Below are positions 1-6,203 of a stretch of DNA of 6,855 bases, in pieces. The DNA is from Nitrospira sp. UBA6909 (lineage in GTDB: Bacteria; Nitrospirota; Nitrospiria; Nitrospirales; Nitrospiraceae). The notes under the pieces were generated by a model, which did no database searches, had not been told where the DNA came from, and worked only from the letters and a program-made list of their open reading frames with translations. Made by a program: the position numbers and the translations under genes. Numbering within the stretch: position 1 is the first letter of the stretch; each line of letters begins with the position of its first letter. Location: NCBI GenBank assembly GCA_002451055.1, contig DKBD01000176.1:16139-22993 (forward strand). The letters are read 5' to 3'.

Positions 1-377
1 TCGTCCTTATAATAGAACTCGACGATCGCCGGCTCGATCGCGTCGCCGATCCGCAAGCCCAGCCGCTTGGCCAGGCTTCCGGCCACGACGTTGCGAACCA
101 CCACTTCGACTGGGACGATGGTGACTTTTCTTGTCACCATTTCCCGGTCGCTCAACCGCTCGATGAAATGCGTCGGGACGCCGTTCTCCTCCAGCAGCTG
201 GAACAGCCGCTCCGACACCTTGTTATTGACGACACCCTTATCGATGATCGTGCCGCGTTTCTCAGCATTGAACGCCGTTGCGTCATCCTTGAAGAATTGG
301 ACGACCTGATCAGGCCTCGCAGCTGCGAAGATCTTCTTGGCTTTCCCTTCATACAACATCGGTCCGATTCCATCCAT
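1..377 (-). CDS. purC: Phosphoribosylaminoimidazole-succinocarboxamide synthase (SAICAR synthase), N-terminal part, cut by window edge
   Basis: PurC joins L-aspartate to CAIR using ATP to form SAICAR, a cytoplasmic step of de novo IMP synthesis just before the PurB step. The visible part is 125 codons plus 2 nt, about half of a usual 235-240 residue protein; the C-terminus lies beyond position 1. Residues 8-17 read LYEGKAKKIF, the typical N-terminal nucleotide-binding strand. Residues 87-101 (IVPVEVVVRNVVAGS) fit the family signature, followed by LAKR. The start is the ATG at 377-375: a GGAG at 388-385 lies 7 nt upstream and the reading frame is uninterrupted. A second ATG at 373 is in another frame and starts only a shadow. 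An in-frame Met at codon 7 is a possible but less likely start. The gene follows cld after 22 nt and is last of the visible minus-strand operon. Confidence 0.95.
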   Translation of the reverse strand, partial: MDGIGPMLYEGKAKKIFAAARPDQVVQFFKDDATAFNAEKRGTIIDKGVVNNKVSERLFQLLEENGVPTHFIERLSDREMVTRKVTIVPVEVVVRNVVAGSLAKRLGLRIGDAIEPAIVEFYYKD

Positions 378-399
378 AAGCCGTCTCCAATCGAATCCG

Positions 400-1194
400 C
401 TATTGCGCGAGCACCTCGATGACCTCATCTACCGACTTGGGGGCGCCGATCAGAATGGGATGGCCGAACCGACGCAGGTATTGAAATTCTTTGATCTGCT
501 CCAGAGACAGAATCAGACTGTGAAAATCGTCCAGCTTGGACGTCTCAAAATACGTGATGAAATCCAGATCGTCCAAACCACTGGCGTGATAGAGTTTCCG
601 TTTGACCGTCTTGATATAGGAAAGCGACACTTCCGTGTGCTCCCGCATCATCGCTGCCCGCTTCTCGAGATCGAGGCTCCACCAGTCCGCGCTTTTCCGG
701 ATGGGAATCACGATCGCGTAGGGTCTCGGACCCACCTCGACCGATTCTTTCAAGTCGGTCTTCAACTGATCCGGGAAGCCAGGCACGTAATTGGGTTTCT
801 TGGTCAACCCATGCATCAGGCCGGTACCCTTGAGATGTTTGCCGAAGACGCTGTTCTGAAGATCCACGAGAAATTGTTGGGTATCCCGCAGCTCAGCAGC
901 GTGCACGCGGAACATAAGATCGGCATGATCGGACAGCCCGCGCATCAGATAGAGATCGATCGCCATCTTCTCACGATGCTGCCCAACTACGCCTCTCAAC
1001 GCAGCTAAGCGGACAATCCTGGTAGCCTGGTCCTGCTTGGTCCAGTCTTCATCCAGACTGAACGTCGCGAAGGTGCCGTAAATACCCGGCTCCGTGAGCA
1101 ACTTCTCCCGATCAGCTGCGGCAAAGGAATTCGGCGCCCAGAAGCCCAGCCCAATAAAGAACACCGCGACAAGCACGGCCACTCGAGGCCTCAT
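400..1194 (-). CDS. cld: Periplasmic chlorite dismutase (heme b, lineage I type)
   Basis: Chlorite dismutase converts chlorite to chloride and O2 at a heme b. The 264-residue precursor starts with a signal peptide: basic MRPR, a hydrophobic stretch at about 5-20, and cleavage near SFAA. If the mature chain starts at Ala27 it has 238 residues, and His186 becomes His160 and Arg199 becomes Arg173, the proximal heme ligand and distal catalytic arginine of the N. defluvii enzyme. Lys167 and Glu236 then become Lys141 and Glu210, the proximal hydrogen-bond partners as I recall them. Other family blocks are RGLSDHADLMFRVHA (85-99), RPYAIVIP (157-164), KRKLYH (198-203) and DFITYFET (211-218). The ATG overlaps the purB stop (ATGA), and AGGAG at 1206-1202 lies inside the last purB codons with 7 nt spacing. 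The likely role is protection from chlorite produced from chlorate by nitrite oxidoreductase (inference). Heme-only or peroxidase homologues usually lack the catalytic arginine seen here. Confidence 0.94.
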   Translation of the reverse strand: MRPRVAVLVAVFFIGLGFWAPNSFAAADREKLLTEPGIYGTFATFSLDEDWTKQDQATRIVRLAALRGVVGQHREKMAIDLYLMRGLSDHADLMFRVHAAELRDTQQFLVDLQNSVFGKHLKGTGLMHGLTKKPNYVPGFPDQLKTDLKESVEVGPRPYAIVIPIRKSADWWSLDLEKRAAMMREHTEVSLSYIKTVKRKLYHASGLDDLDFITYFETSKLDDFHSLILSLEQIKEFQYLRRFGHPILIGAPKSVDEVIEVLAQ

Positions 1195-2531
1195 CGCCGG
1201 ACTCCTTTCCTTTGCCGTGAGGAAATCCCTCGTCCCTTCTCCCGAAACACCCGCCGATAAATCTGATCGAGATGCCGCAGATAATATTTCGGATCGAAGC
1301 AGGCTGCAATCTCGCGCTCTTTAAGATGTTTCATAATAAACGGATCCCTGCCCACCAATTCGTAAAGCCCCCCTGCGCCTTGCCAGGAAGCCATCGCGTT
1401 GCGCTGAACCGCCTCGTACGATTCTTTGCGCTGCGCGCCTTTCTCGATAAGCGCCAACAACAGCCGCTGGGAATAGACGAGCCCGCCCGTCAGTTCCAGG
1501 TTCCGCCTCATGCGATCCGGATAGACCATCAGGTTCTCGATGAGGTCCGTCACACGAGCCAGCATATAATCAATGAGGATCGTGCTGTCCGGCATGATGA
1601 CACGCTCGACCGAGGAATGGCTGATATCCCGTTCGTGCCAGAGGGCGACGTTTTCCATCGCAGCGAGGCTGTTGGCCCTGACAATGCGAGCCAAGCCGCA
1701 GAGATTTTCCGAGACGATCGGATTCCGCTTGTGCGGCATGGCCGACGAACCCTTTTGGCCTTCCGAAAAATATTCCTCCGCCTCCAGCACCTCGGTGCGC
1801 TGGAGATGACGGATCTCCGTAGCGATTTTTTCGATGGTGGCGGCCAGCAGCGCAAGCGCCGTCGCATAGGCCGCATGCCGATCACGCTGCACCACTTGAT
1901 TCGACACCGGATCGAACGCCAACCCCAGCTTCGAGCACACGTACTCTTCGATAGCGGGCTCTTGATGCGCAAACGTCCCCATCGCCCCGGACAGCTTGCC
2001 GACGGCGATGTGGCCTCGGACCTGCCGCAACCGCTCCACATGGCGACAGACTTCCTCATACCAGAGCGCCATTTTCAGCCCGAACGAGATCGGTTCGCCA
2101 TGGATGCCGTGAGACCGTCCGACCATCACCGTGTGCCTGTGTCTGAACGCCTGTTTCTTCAACCCCGCAAGAAACCCTTCGACCCCGTCCAGAATCAGAT
2201 CCAACGCCTCGGTCATCTGGATGGCAAGCGAGGTATCGACGATGTCGGAAGAGGTCAACCCCATGTGAAGAAACCGGTGTTCGGGCCCGACGGATGCCGC
2301 TAACGATTCAAGGAAGGCGATGACGTCGTGCTTCGTCACCTTTTCAATCTCAGCGATCCGGTCCACATCGATCTTGGCTTTCTTGCGGATCTTCGCCGTG
2401 GTCCCGCGCGGCGCCTGCCCCGTCTGCTCAAACGCAGCGCAGGCCTGCAACTCGACTTCGAGCCAGATCTCGTACTTGTGCTTCAGATCCCAGACGGCCT
2501 TCATCTGGGGACGCGTGTACCGCTCAATCAA
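1191..2531 (-). CDS. purB: Adenylosuccinate lyase
   Basis: PurB cleaves fumarate from SAICAR to give AICAR and from adenylosuccinate to give AMP, acting twice in purine synthesis as a cytoplasmic homotetramer. The 446 residues cover the whole fumarase/aspartase-superfamily fold. Visible motifs are TSSDIVDT (93-100), the catalytic-histidine block [10 protein letters not shown] (138-147) and the superfamily signature [11 protein letters not shown] (261-271) containing the flexible-loop catalytic serine. His68 and His141 fall at the positions of the catalytic histidines known from Bacillus subtilis PurB. The start is a TTG at 2531-2529, supported by GGAGGAG (2546-2540) at 8 nt spacing; no ATG suits the N-terminus [10 protein letters not shown]. 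The start overlaps the last 8 nt of nusB and the TGA stop overlaps the cld ATG, so translation is probably coupled on both sides. The last ~15 residues are unusually basic ([14 protein letters not shown]); part of that composition may reflect the embedded cld ribosome binding site. Confidence 0.97.
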   Translation of the reverse strand: MIERYTRPQMKAVWDLKHKYEIWLEVELQACAAFEQTGQAPRGTTAKIRKKAKIDVDRIAEIEKVTKHDVIAFLESLAASVGPEHRFLHMGLTSSDIVDTSLAIQMTEALDLILDGVEGFLAGLKKQAFRHRHTVMVGRSHGIHGEPISFGLKMALWYEEVCRHVERLRQVRGHIAVGKLSGAMGTFAHQEPAIEEYVCSKLGLAFDPVSNQVVQRDRHAAYATALALLAATIEKIATEIRHLQRTEVLEAEEYFSEGQKGSSAMPHKRNPIVSENLCGLARIVRANSLAAMENVALWHERDISHSSVERVIMPDSTILIDYMLARVTDLIENLMVYPDRMRRNLELTGGLVYSQRLLLALIEKGAQRKESYEAVQRNAMASWQGAGGLYELVGRDPFIMKHLKEREIAACFDPKYYLRHLDQIYRRVFREKGRGISSRQRKGVRR

Positions 2532-2985
2532 CTTGGGTTCTCCTCCAAATTCCGCGGTCCGGATTCGCCCGTTTCTGTTCCAATTTCGGCTCTGTCGCCA
2601 GCACCTTGTCTAGAATGGCATTAACGAATTTCGATGCCTCGTCATCGCCGAAATCTTTGGCGAGCTCGATCGCCTCATCCAGCGTCACCTTCGCCGGCAC
2701 GTCGTCCATCCACAAGAGTTCATACAGACCGGCGCGGAGAATGTTCCGATCGACGATGGGCATGCGGCTGACTTTCCAATTCGTCGCATACTTGCCGATC
2801 AACTGGTCCAGGTCTTTCTTCTTGTCCAACACCCCCGCAACCAGTCGTTCCGCAAACGATTTCGTGTCCTCGTCAACCTGGAGCGGTTTCCAATACTCTT
2901 CGAGCCAGAACCCCGTCTTCCCATGGACGTCGTACTGAAATAAGATTTGCAAGGCTCGCTCGCGAGCCTGATGGCGCGACCCCAT
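2524..2985 (-). CDS. nusB: Transcription antitermination / rRNA processing factor NusB
   Basis: NusB binds boxA RNA together with NusE (ribosomal protein S10) and promotes antitermination and correct maturation of rRNA. The 153 residues show the all-helical family pattern: basic RNA-binding N-terminus [17 protein letters not shown] (3-19), the central block [20 protein letters not shown] (69-88), and the C-terminal block [20 protein letters not shown] (103-122) followed by AILDKV. About 20 charged residues follow the conserved domain, slightly longer than average. The ATG at 2985-2983 is only 2 nt downstream of the ribH stop (TAAGCATG) and has no strong Shine-Dalgarno site, so translation likely depends on ribosomes finishing ribH. 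nusB beside ribH is a very common bacterial pairing. Confidence 0.96.
   Translation of the reverse strand: MGSRHQARERALQILFQYDVHGKTGFWLEEYWKPLQVDEDTKSFAERLVAGVLDKKKDLDQLIGKYATNWKVSRMPIVDRNILRAGLYELLWMDDVPAKVTLDEAIELAKDFGDDEASKFVNAILDKVLATEPKLEQKRANPDRGIWRRTQVD
2540..2546 (-). promoter_or_regulatory. Shine-Dalgarno site fixing the TTG start of purB
   Basis: On the minus strand GGAGGAG occupies 2546-2540 and is followed after 8 nt by TTG at 2531. The site lies inside the 3' end of nusB. It is the reason for choosing a TTG start, and it suggests independent initiation as well as coupling to nusB termination. Confidence 0.8.
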
Positions 2986-2987
2986 GC

Positions 2988-3542
2988 TTACTTGCCATGC
3001 CTTCGCGAGACCCGCTTTGGAGGGAGCGCCGACCCGGCTCCGTTCGCCGCGGGCGCCATCGCGTTGATCTGCCTGAACACCCGTGCCATTTCGATCGCCG
3101 ACTTCGCCGCCTCTCCGCCTCGATTGAACTTCGCCGGATCCGCCCGCTCGGTGGCCTGCGCGACCGTCTCCGTCGTTAACACCCCAAAGATCATCGGCAC
3201 CCCGGCATCCAGCGCCGCCTGTCCAATGCCTCGGCTCGTCTCCGCGCTGATGTAGTCGAAATGCGGCGTATCGCCACGAATCACGGCGCCCAAACAGATC
3301 ACGGCATCGAACCGTTTTGTCATCGCCAGCGTTCTCGCAACCAACGGAATCTCAAAGGCCCCTGGTACCCGCACCACGTGAATGTCGTGATCCTTCACTC
3401 CCTGTTTGGCAAGGCCGGCGAGACAGGATGAGAGTAACTTGCTCGTGACAAACCTGTTGAACGTCGCGACGACAATCCCAAACCTCAATTCAACCGTGTT
3501 CCTGGCACGTTTCTGAAGTTTCATCGCTGCATTGCCGGCCAT
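2988..3542 (-). CDS. ribH: 6,7-dimethyl-8-ribityllumazine synthase
   Basis: RibH condenses 5-amino-6-ribitylaminouracil with 3,4-dihydroxy-2-butanone 4-phosphate to form lumazine, the penultimate step of riboflavin synthesis; it assembles into pentamers or 60-mer shells. The 184 residues contain FNRFVT (28-33), VPGAFEIP (59-66), [15 protein letters not shown] (85-99) with the catalytic histidine His94, FGVLTTET (119-126) and the phosphate-site region around Arg133-KFNRGGEAA. Bacterial RibH is usually about 155 residues. Here the core ends near residue 160, then a tail of about 24 residues rich in Ala/Pro and finally basic (KRVSRRHGK) follows. The start is uncertain: ATG at 3542 is the first after an in-frame TAA, but neither it nor the ATG at 3524 (codon 7, MKLQKR) has a good Shine-Dalgarno site. 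ribBA ends 53 nt upstream. Confidence 0.95.
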   Translation of the reverse strand: MAGNAAMKLQKRARNTVELRFGIVVATFNRFVTSKLLSSCLAGLAKQGVKDHDIHVVRVPGAFEIPLVARTLAMTKRFDAVICLGAVIRGDTPHFDYISAETSRGIGQAALDAGVPMIFGVLTTETVAQATERADPAKFNRGGEAAKSAIEMARVFRQINAMAPAANGAGSALPPKRVSRRHGK

Positions 3543-3595
3543 GGTAAACGTCTGGAATTCGCACCGTTCGACTTAGGCATAAAGATGTCTTGCCT

Positions 3596-4804
3596 TCAGA
3601 CTTTTCTCAGCAGATGCCCCATCTTGGCCTTCTTCGTCCGTAAATACTTCACGTTCGCGGCACGCGGCGCGATCTCAATCGACACCCGCTCGACAACCCT
3701 CAATCCATACCCTTCGATCCCGACGATCTTGCGTGGATTGTTCGTGATCAGTTTGATCTCGCGCAGGCCGAGATTTGCCAGAATCTGCGCCCCCACACCA
3801 TAGTCTCTCAAATCGGCCTTAAACCCGAGTTTCAAATTCGCCTCGACCGTGTCACTGCCTTTGTCCTGGAGTCGATACGCTTTGATCTTATTGAGCAAGC
3901 CGATCCCCCGCCCTTCCTGATTGAGATAGAGCAATACCCCCCGGCCGGCCTCTTGGATGGTTTCCATCGCCGCATGAAGCTGGTCACGGCAATCGCAGCG
4001 CAGAGAGCCCAGCGCGTCGGCCGTCAGACAACCGGAATGCACCCGCACCAGCGTCGGCTCGCCATTGTCCACCCGGCCCTTCACCAGCGCAATGTGCGTG
4101 ATCCCGTCGATCTGGTTTTCGAACGCGATCGCCTCGAACTCACCGAACACCGTCGGCAGCTTGGCGCTCGTCATCCGCCGGACAAACGTTTCCTGGCGCA
4201 TGCGGTACTCGATCAGCGCCTTCACGGTCACCATCGTCAGGTTGTGCGTTTTCGCGAATTTTGACAACTCCGGCACACGCGCCATTGTGCCGTCTTCGTT
4301 CATGATCTCGCAGATCACCCCGGCCGGATACAATCCGGCCAGCCGCGCCAAATCGACGGACCCCTCCGTCTGGCCGGCACGCTTCAAGACGCCGCCCTGC
4401 TGCGCCTTCAAGGGGAAAATATGGCCGGGACGGGCAAGATCGCTCGGTTTCGTCTTTGGATTGATCGCCACCTGAATCGTGGTGGCGCGGTCGGCGGCTG
4501 AAATTCCGGTTGTAATGTCTTTGCGCGCGTCGATCGAAACGGTAAATGCGGTCCCGAACGTTGCCGTATTCTCAACCGCCTGCGGCGGTAGTTGCAACGC
4601 TTCAACCCGCTCGGGTGTGAGAGCCAGACAGATGAGCCCGCGCGCATGCTTCGCCATGAAATTGACGGCTTGCGCAGTCACTTTCTCCGCCGCGATCACG
4701 AGATCGCCCTCGTTCTCCCGATCCTCGTCGTCCACCAGGATGACGAATTTCCCCTTTTTGATGTCCCGTATTGCGTTCTCTATACTGTCGAACGGCGTAG
4801 CCAT
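3596..4804 (-). CDS. ribBA: Bifunctional 3,4-dihydroxy-2-butanone-4-phosphate synthase / GTP cyclohydrolase II
   Basis: RibBA supplies both riboflavin precursors: the RibB half makes dihydroxybutanone phosphate from ribulose-5-phosphate, and the RibA half opens GTP to a diaminopyrimidine. Numbering from this start (402 residues, normal length), RibB has [11 protein letters not shown] at 25-35, [14 protein letters not shown] at 97-110 and GHIFPL at 127-132. RibA has the zinc cysteines in HSGCLT and RCDC (Cys259, Cys270, Cys272), then NQEGRGIGL (295-303) and [17 protein letters not shown] (326-342). I chose [12 protein letters not shown] because family members begin there. The frame stays open to an ATG at 4879, which would add 25 unconserved residues. 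Neither start, nor a GTG two codons upstream, has a clear Shine-Dalgarno site. The usual RibB block AGHTEA reads AGQTEG (143-148), a variant I believe occurs in other RibBA proteins. First gene of the minus-strand operon. Confidence 0.95.
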   Translation of the reverse strand: MATPFDSIENAIRDIKKGKFVILVDDEDRENEGDLVIAAEKVTAQAVNFMAKHARGLICLALTPERVEALQLPPQAVENTATFGTAFTVSIDARKDITTGISAADRATTIQVAINPKTKPSDLARPGHIFPLKAQQGGVLKRAGQTEGSVDLARLAGLYPAGVICEIMNEDGTMARVPELSKFAKTHNLTMVTVKALIEYRMRQETFVRRMTSAKLPTVFGEFEAIAFENQIDGITHIALVKGRVDNGEPTLVRVHSGCLTADALGSLRCDCRDQLHAAMETIQEAGRGVLLYLNQEGRGIGLLNKIKAYRLQDKGSDTVEANLKLGFKADLRDYGVGAQILANLGLREIKLITNNPRKIVGIEGYGLRVVERVSIEIAPRAANVKYLRTKKAKMGHLLRKV

Positions 4805-4885
4805 GGTCACAGAATTGATGGATGATGAAAGATATTGAAACGCACTCTGCCGATGCGGAGGCAATGTACCACCGAACATTGGCCA

Positions 4886-4913
4886 TTGTCACGGGCCGAG
4901 GTTCTGTTATAGT
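4886..4913 (+). promoter_or_regulatory. Sigma-70-type promoter with extended -10, upstream of the sigma-32-like gene
   Basis: TTGTCA (4886-4891) and TATAGT (4908-4913) each differ from consensus by one base and are separated by 16 bp. A TG at 4905-4906 followed by one base gives an extended -10. Transcription should begin near A4919, only about 6 nt before the ATG at 4925, so an mRNA starting there would be almost leaderless for that start codon. This is pattern recognition only; no start site has been mapped. Confidence 0.6.
4906..4911 (-). promoter_or_regulatory. Candidate -10 box of the ribBA operon promoter
   Basis: Read on the minus strand, 4911-4906 is TATAAC, five of six matches to TATAAT. 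A weak -35 candidate (TTTAGT, three of six) lies 16 nt upstream, inside the sigma gene. Initiation would occur near 4899, leaving about 95 nt before the ribBA ATG at 4804 or about 20 nt before the ATG at 4879. The hexamer overlaps the plus-strand -10 box. I see no FMN riboswitch in this leader. Confidence 0.4.
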
Positions 4914-4924
4914 TTGCGATTCGT

Positions 4925-5923
4925 ATGACTAAACGCGGCGATCCACAAGAGGGAGAACCCCTTGAGCCGGAAGTGCTGCCCCCCTCGGACGAGGAGGTGC
5001 ATGATGTGTCCTCTGCCCTGGAACTCAGTCCCGCTTCGGATCTCGGCCATCACGCACCGCCCGAGACGACAGCCGTCGTGCCGGCCACGGCGCTGCAGCA
5101 GTATCTCGCGGAGATTCGCCGCTATCCCTATCTCTCCAAAGAAGAAGAGCTTCGACTGTTCCAGGAATACCACACACATGGCAGCCGCGAAGCGGCGGTC
5201 AAACTCATCATGGCCAATTTGCGCGTTTCGGTGGCGATCGCGGCGGAATATCTCCACACCGGCGCCGACCACATGGACCTGATTCAAGAGGGCAACGTCG
5301 GCCTGATGCATGCCATCAAGAAATTTGATCCCGCAAAAAACGTCCGCTTCTATGCCTATGCAGCCTGGTGGTCCCGGGCCTATATTCTGCGGTACCTCCT
5401 CAATACCTATCGGCTGGTCAAGGTCGGAACAACCCAAGATCAACGCAAACTGTTCTACAACCTGAAAAAGGAAAAAGCGAAGCTCGAGCGGGAGGGATTC
5501 GCCCCCGACACGAAACTGCTCGCGGACCGCTTGCATGTCCGTGAACGGGACGTGATTGAAATGGATCAACGCCTCGGCAATTGGGAACTGTCGCTGGACC
5601 AGCCGATCGGCGAGAACCAAGACGGCAGCCTGTTCGATATTCTCCCATCCCAACAGAAACCCGCGGACGAGCAGCTGGCCGACCGCCAGTTGCGGGCGCT
5701 CTTTCGCGCAAAGCTCGCCGAATTCATCACGACGTTGGAGGAACGGGACGAAGACATTCTCAGAAATCGAATCCTCTCCGAGAACCCTATGACCCTGGAT
5801 GATTTAGGCAACAAGTATGGGATCACCAAGGAGAGGACGCGCCAGTTGGAGGCCCGAATCATCAAGCGGCTACGTGACTACATCAAGAAAGACGTCAAAG
5901 ATTTCGACAGGTTACGGATTTAG
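4925..5923 (+). CDS. rpoH: RNA polymerase sigma factor of the sigma-32 (RpoH) family
   Basis: This group 3 sigma-70 family factor directs RNA polymerase to a specific promoter set, most likely heat-shock genes. In the 332 residues, region 1.2/2.1 begins near ALQQYLAEIRRYPYLSKEEE (56-75). Region 2.2 contains DLIQEGNVGLMHAIKKFDP (118-136), regions 2.3-2.4 contain FYAYAAWWSRAYILRYLL (142-159), and QRKLFYNLKK (173-182) resembles the RpoH box (QRKLFFNLR), the main reason for choosing RpoH over RpoD-like factors. Region 4.2 is the helix-turn-helix TLDDLGNKYGITKERTRQLE (290-309). It is longer than E. coli sigma-32 (284) because of an acidic, proline-rich N-terminus of about 50 residues. The ATG at 4925 has no Shine-Dalgarno site. 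A GTG at 5006 (codon 28) is preceded by AGGAGG (4992-4997) and would give 305 residues, so the start is uncertain. It lies beside groESL, a likely target. Confidence 0.85.
   Translation: MTKRGDPQEGEPLEPEVLPPSDEEVHDVSSALELSPASDLGHHAPPETTAVVPATALQQYLAEIRRYPYLSKEEELRLFQEYHTHGSREAAVKLIMANLRVSVAIAAEYLHTGADHMDLIQEGNVGLMHAIKKFDPAKNVRFYAYAAWWSRAYILRYLLNTYRLVKVGTTQDQRKLFYNLKKEKAKLEREGFAPDTKLLADRLHVRERDVIEMDQRLGNWELSLDQPIGENQDGSLFDILPSQQKPADEQLADRQLRALFRAKLAEFITTLEERDEDILRNRILSENPMTLDDLGNKYGITKERTRQLEARIIKRLRDYIKKDVKDFDRLRI
4992..5008 (+). promoter_or_regulatory. Internal Shine-Dalgarno site and GTG, alternative start of the sigma gene
   Basis: AGGAGG at 4992-4997 is followed after 8 nt by an in-frame GTG at 5006-5008. 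The resulting 305-residue protein would keep every conserved sigma region and lose only the acidic N-terminus. The match may be partly accidental, since the bases encode Glu-Glu in an acidic stretch. Confidence 0.4.
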
Positions 5924-5993
5924 CCTCTCTCTCGCTCTCGCCCCATCGACCTCCATCTGCGAACAATTCCCGGAATACTGATTATTCAATCGA

Positions 5994-6008
5994 GTAGGGT
6001 GGTAGGGT
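5994..6008 (+). repeat. Direct repeat GTAGGGT-G-GTAGGGT upstream of the groES promoter
   Basis: Two identical 7-bp copies (5994-6000 and 6002-6008) are separated by one G. Their 8-bp period and location about 40 bp upstream of the candidate -35 element could suit an activator site, but a repeat this short can arise by chance. Confidence 0.35.
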
Positions 6009-6047
6009 TCCGTGGCGCAGAGATGCGAGAAAATCTTCGGTGCTCCC

Positions 6048-6076
6048 CTTGACTTGGGTCGACCCAGGACTATCTT
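6048..6076 (+). promoter_or_regulatory. Candidate RpoH-type (sigma-32) promoter for groESL
   Basis: CTTG at 6048-6051 is followed after 17 nt by ACTATCT (6069-6075). This fits the alphaproteobacterial RpoH consensus CTTG-N17/18-CYTATNT at every fixed position except the first base of the second element. The same bases can be read as a weaker sigma-70 promoter: TTGACT (6049-6054), 16 bp, TATCTT (6071-6076). Transcription would begin near 6083, about 120 nt before the groES start. A heat-shock sigma gene immediately upstream supports the RpoH reading. Confidence 0.55.
6055..6066. promoter_or_regulatory. Perfect 12-bp palindrome TGGGTCGACCCA in the groES promoter spacer
   Basis: The palindrome is exact across 12 bp, centred between 6060 and 6061, and lies entirely between the -35 and -10 elements. 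A dimeric repressor bound there would block RNA polymerase. It does not resemble CIRCE. Which protein, if any, binds it cannot be told from this window. Confidence 0.4.
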
Positions 6077-6190
6077 CCCATTCCAGTTACCCAGAGCGGG
6101 GCTTCTGCCAGTTCGAGCGTGTCACTGCCGACGCAATCGAGTCAAGGCCCACCCCACATTGCTCGCAATACCGAGTTAACTTTCATCAGG

Positions 6191-6196
6191 AGGAGG
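6191..6196 (+). promoter_or_regulatory. Strong Shine-Dalgarno site of groES
   Basis: AGGAGG at 6191-6196, part of a longer AGGAGGAGG run, is followed after 7 nt by the ATG at 6204. It confirms that start and hence the lysine-rich N-terminal extension of the protein. Confidence 0.85.
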
Positions 6197-6203
6197 TTCT
6201 GTT

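Larger units (their letters stand above)
5924..6203 (+). other. 280-nt intergenic region holding the groES leader
   Basis: No convincing gene lies here. The first part has a pyrimidine-rich stretch after the sigma stop and two small overlapping inverted repeats (ATTCC/GGAAT at 5966-5976 and GAATA/TATTC at 5973-5987), neither followed by a U tract, so no clear terminator is seen. The middle holds a short direct repeat and the candidate groES promoter. About 120 nt of untranslated leader follow, ending in a strong ribosome binding site. No CIRCE inverted repeat (TTAGCACTC with spaced GAGTGCTAA) is present. Confidence 0.7.

Noticed and set aside
1272..2303. Long plus-strand open frame of 343 codons opposite purB
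   Set aside because: It is an antisense shadow of purB in GC-rich DNA. The product is rich in Arg/His/Pro, has no recognisable domain, and lies opposite an obviously real gene.
4805..4879. N-terminal extension of RibBA from the ATG at 4879
   Set aside because: The 25 added residues have no family similarity that I recognise and no Shine-Dalgarno site precedes the ATG, so the shorter start at 4804 was preferred. It remains possible because the frame is open and the predicted transcript would include it.
4805..4900. Possible FMN riboswitch in the ribBA leader
   Set aside because: The leader is only about 95 nt, shorter than an RFN element, and I found none of the conserved RFN core motifs such as AGGGGCAGGGTG-like segments.
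4898..4910. 13-bp direct repeat GAGGTTCTGTTAT shared with 6193-6205
   Set aside because: The copies have different contexts: one overlaps a -10 box, the other is the groES ribosome binding site and start codon. By a rough count a chance 13-bp match is not rare in a window of this size.
4907..5653. Minus-strand open frame of 248 codons opposite the sigma gene
   Set aside because: It lies antisense to conserved sigma regions 2-3, covers the promoter region, and has no recognisable domain or ribosome binding site.
5966..5987. Two small inverted repeats after the sigma gene as a terminator
   Set aside because: The stems are only 5 bp, they overlap each other, and no U tract follows.
6083..6203. 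RNA thermometer (ROSE or fourU type) in the groES leader
   Set aside because: No UUUU or U(U/C)GCU stretch is placed to pair with the AGGAGGAGG site, and I found no convincing anti-Shine-Dalgarno segment by eye. A folding calculation of 6083-6210 would settle this.
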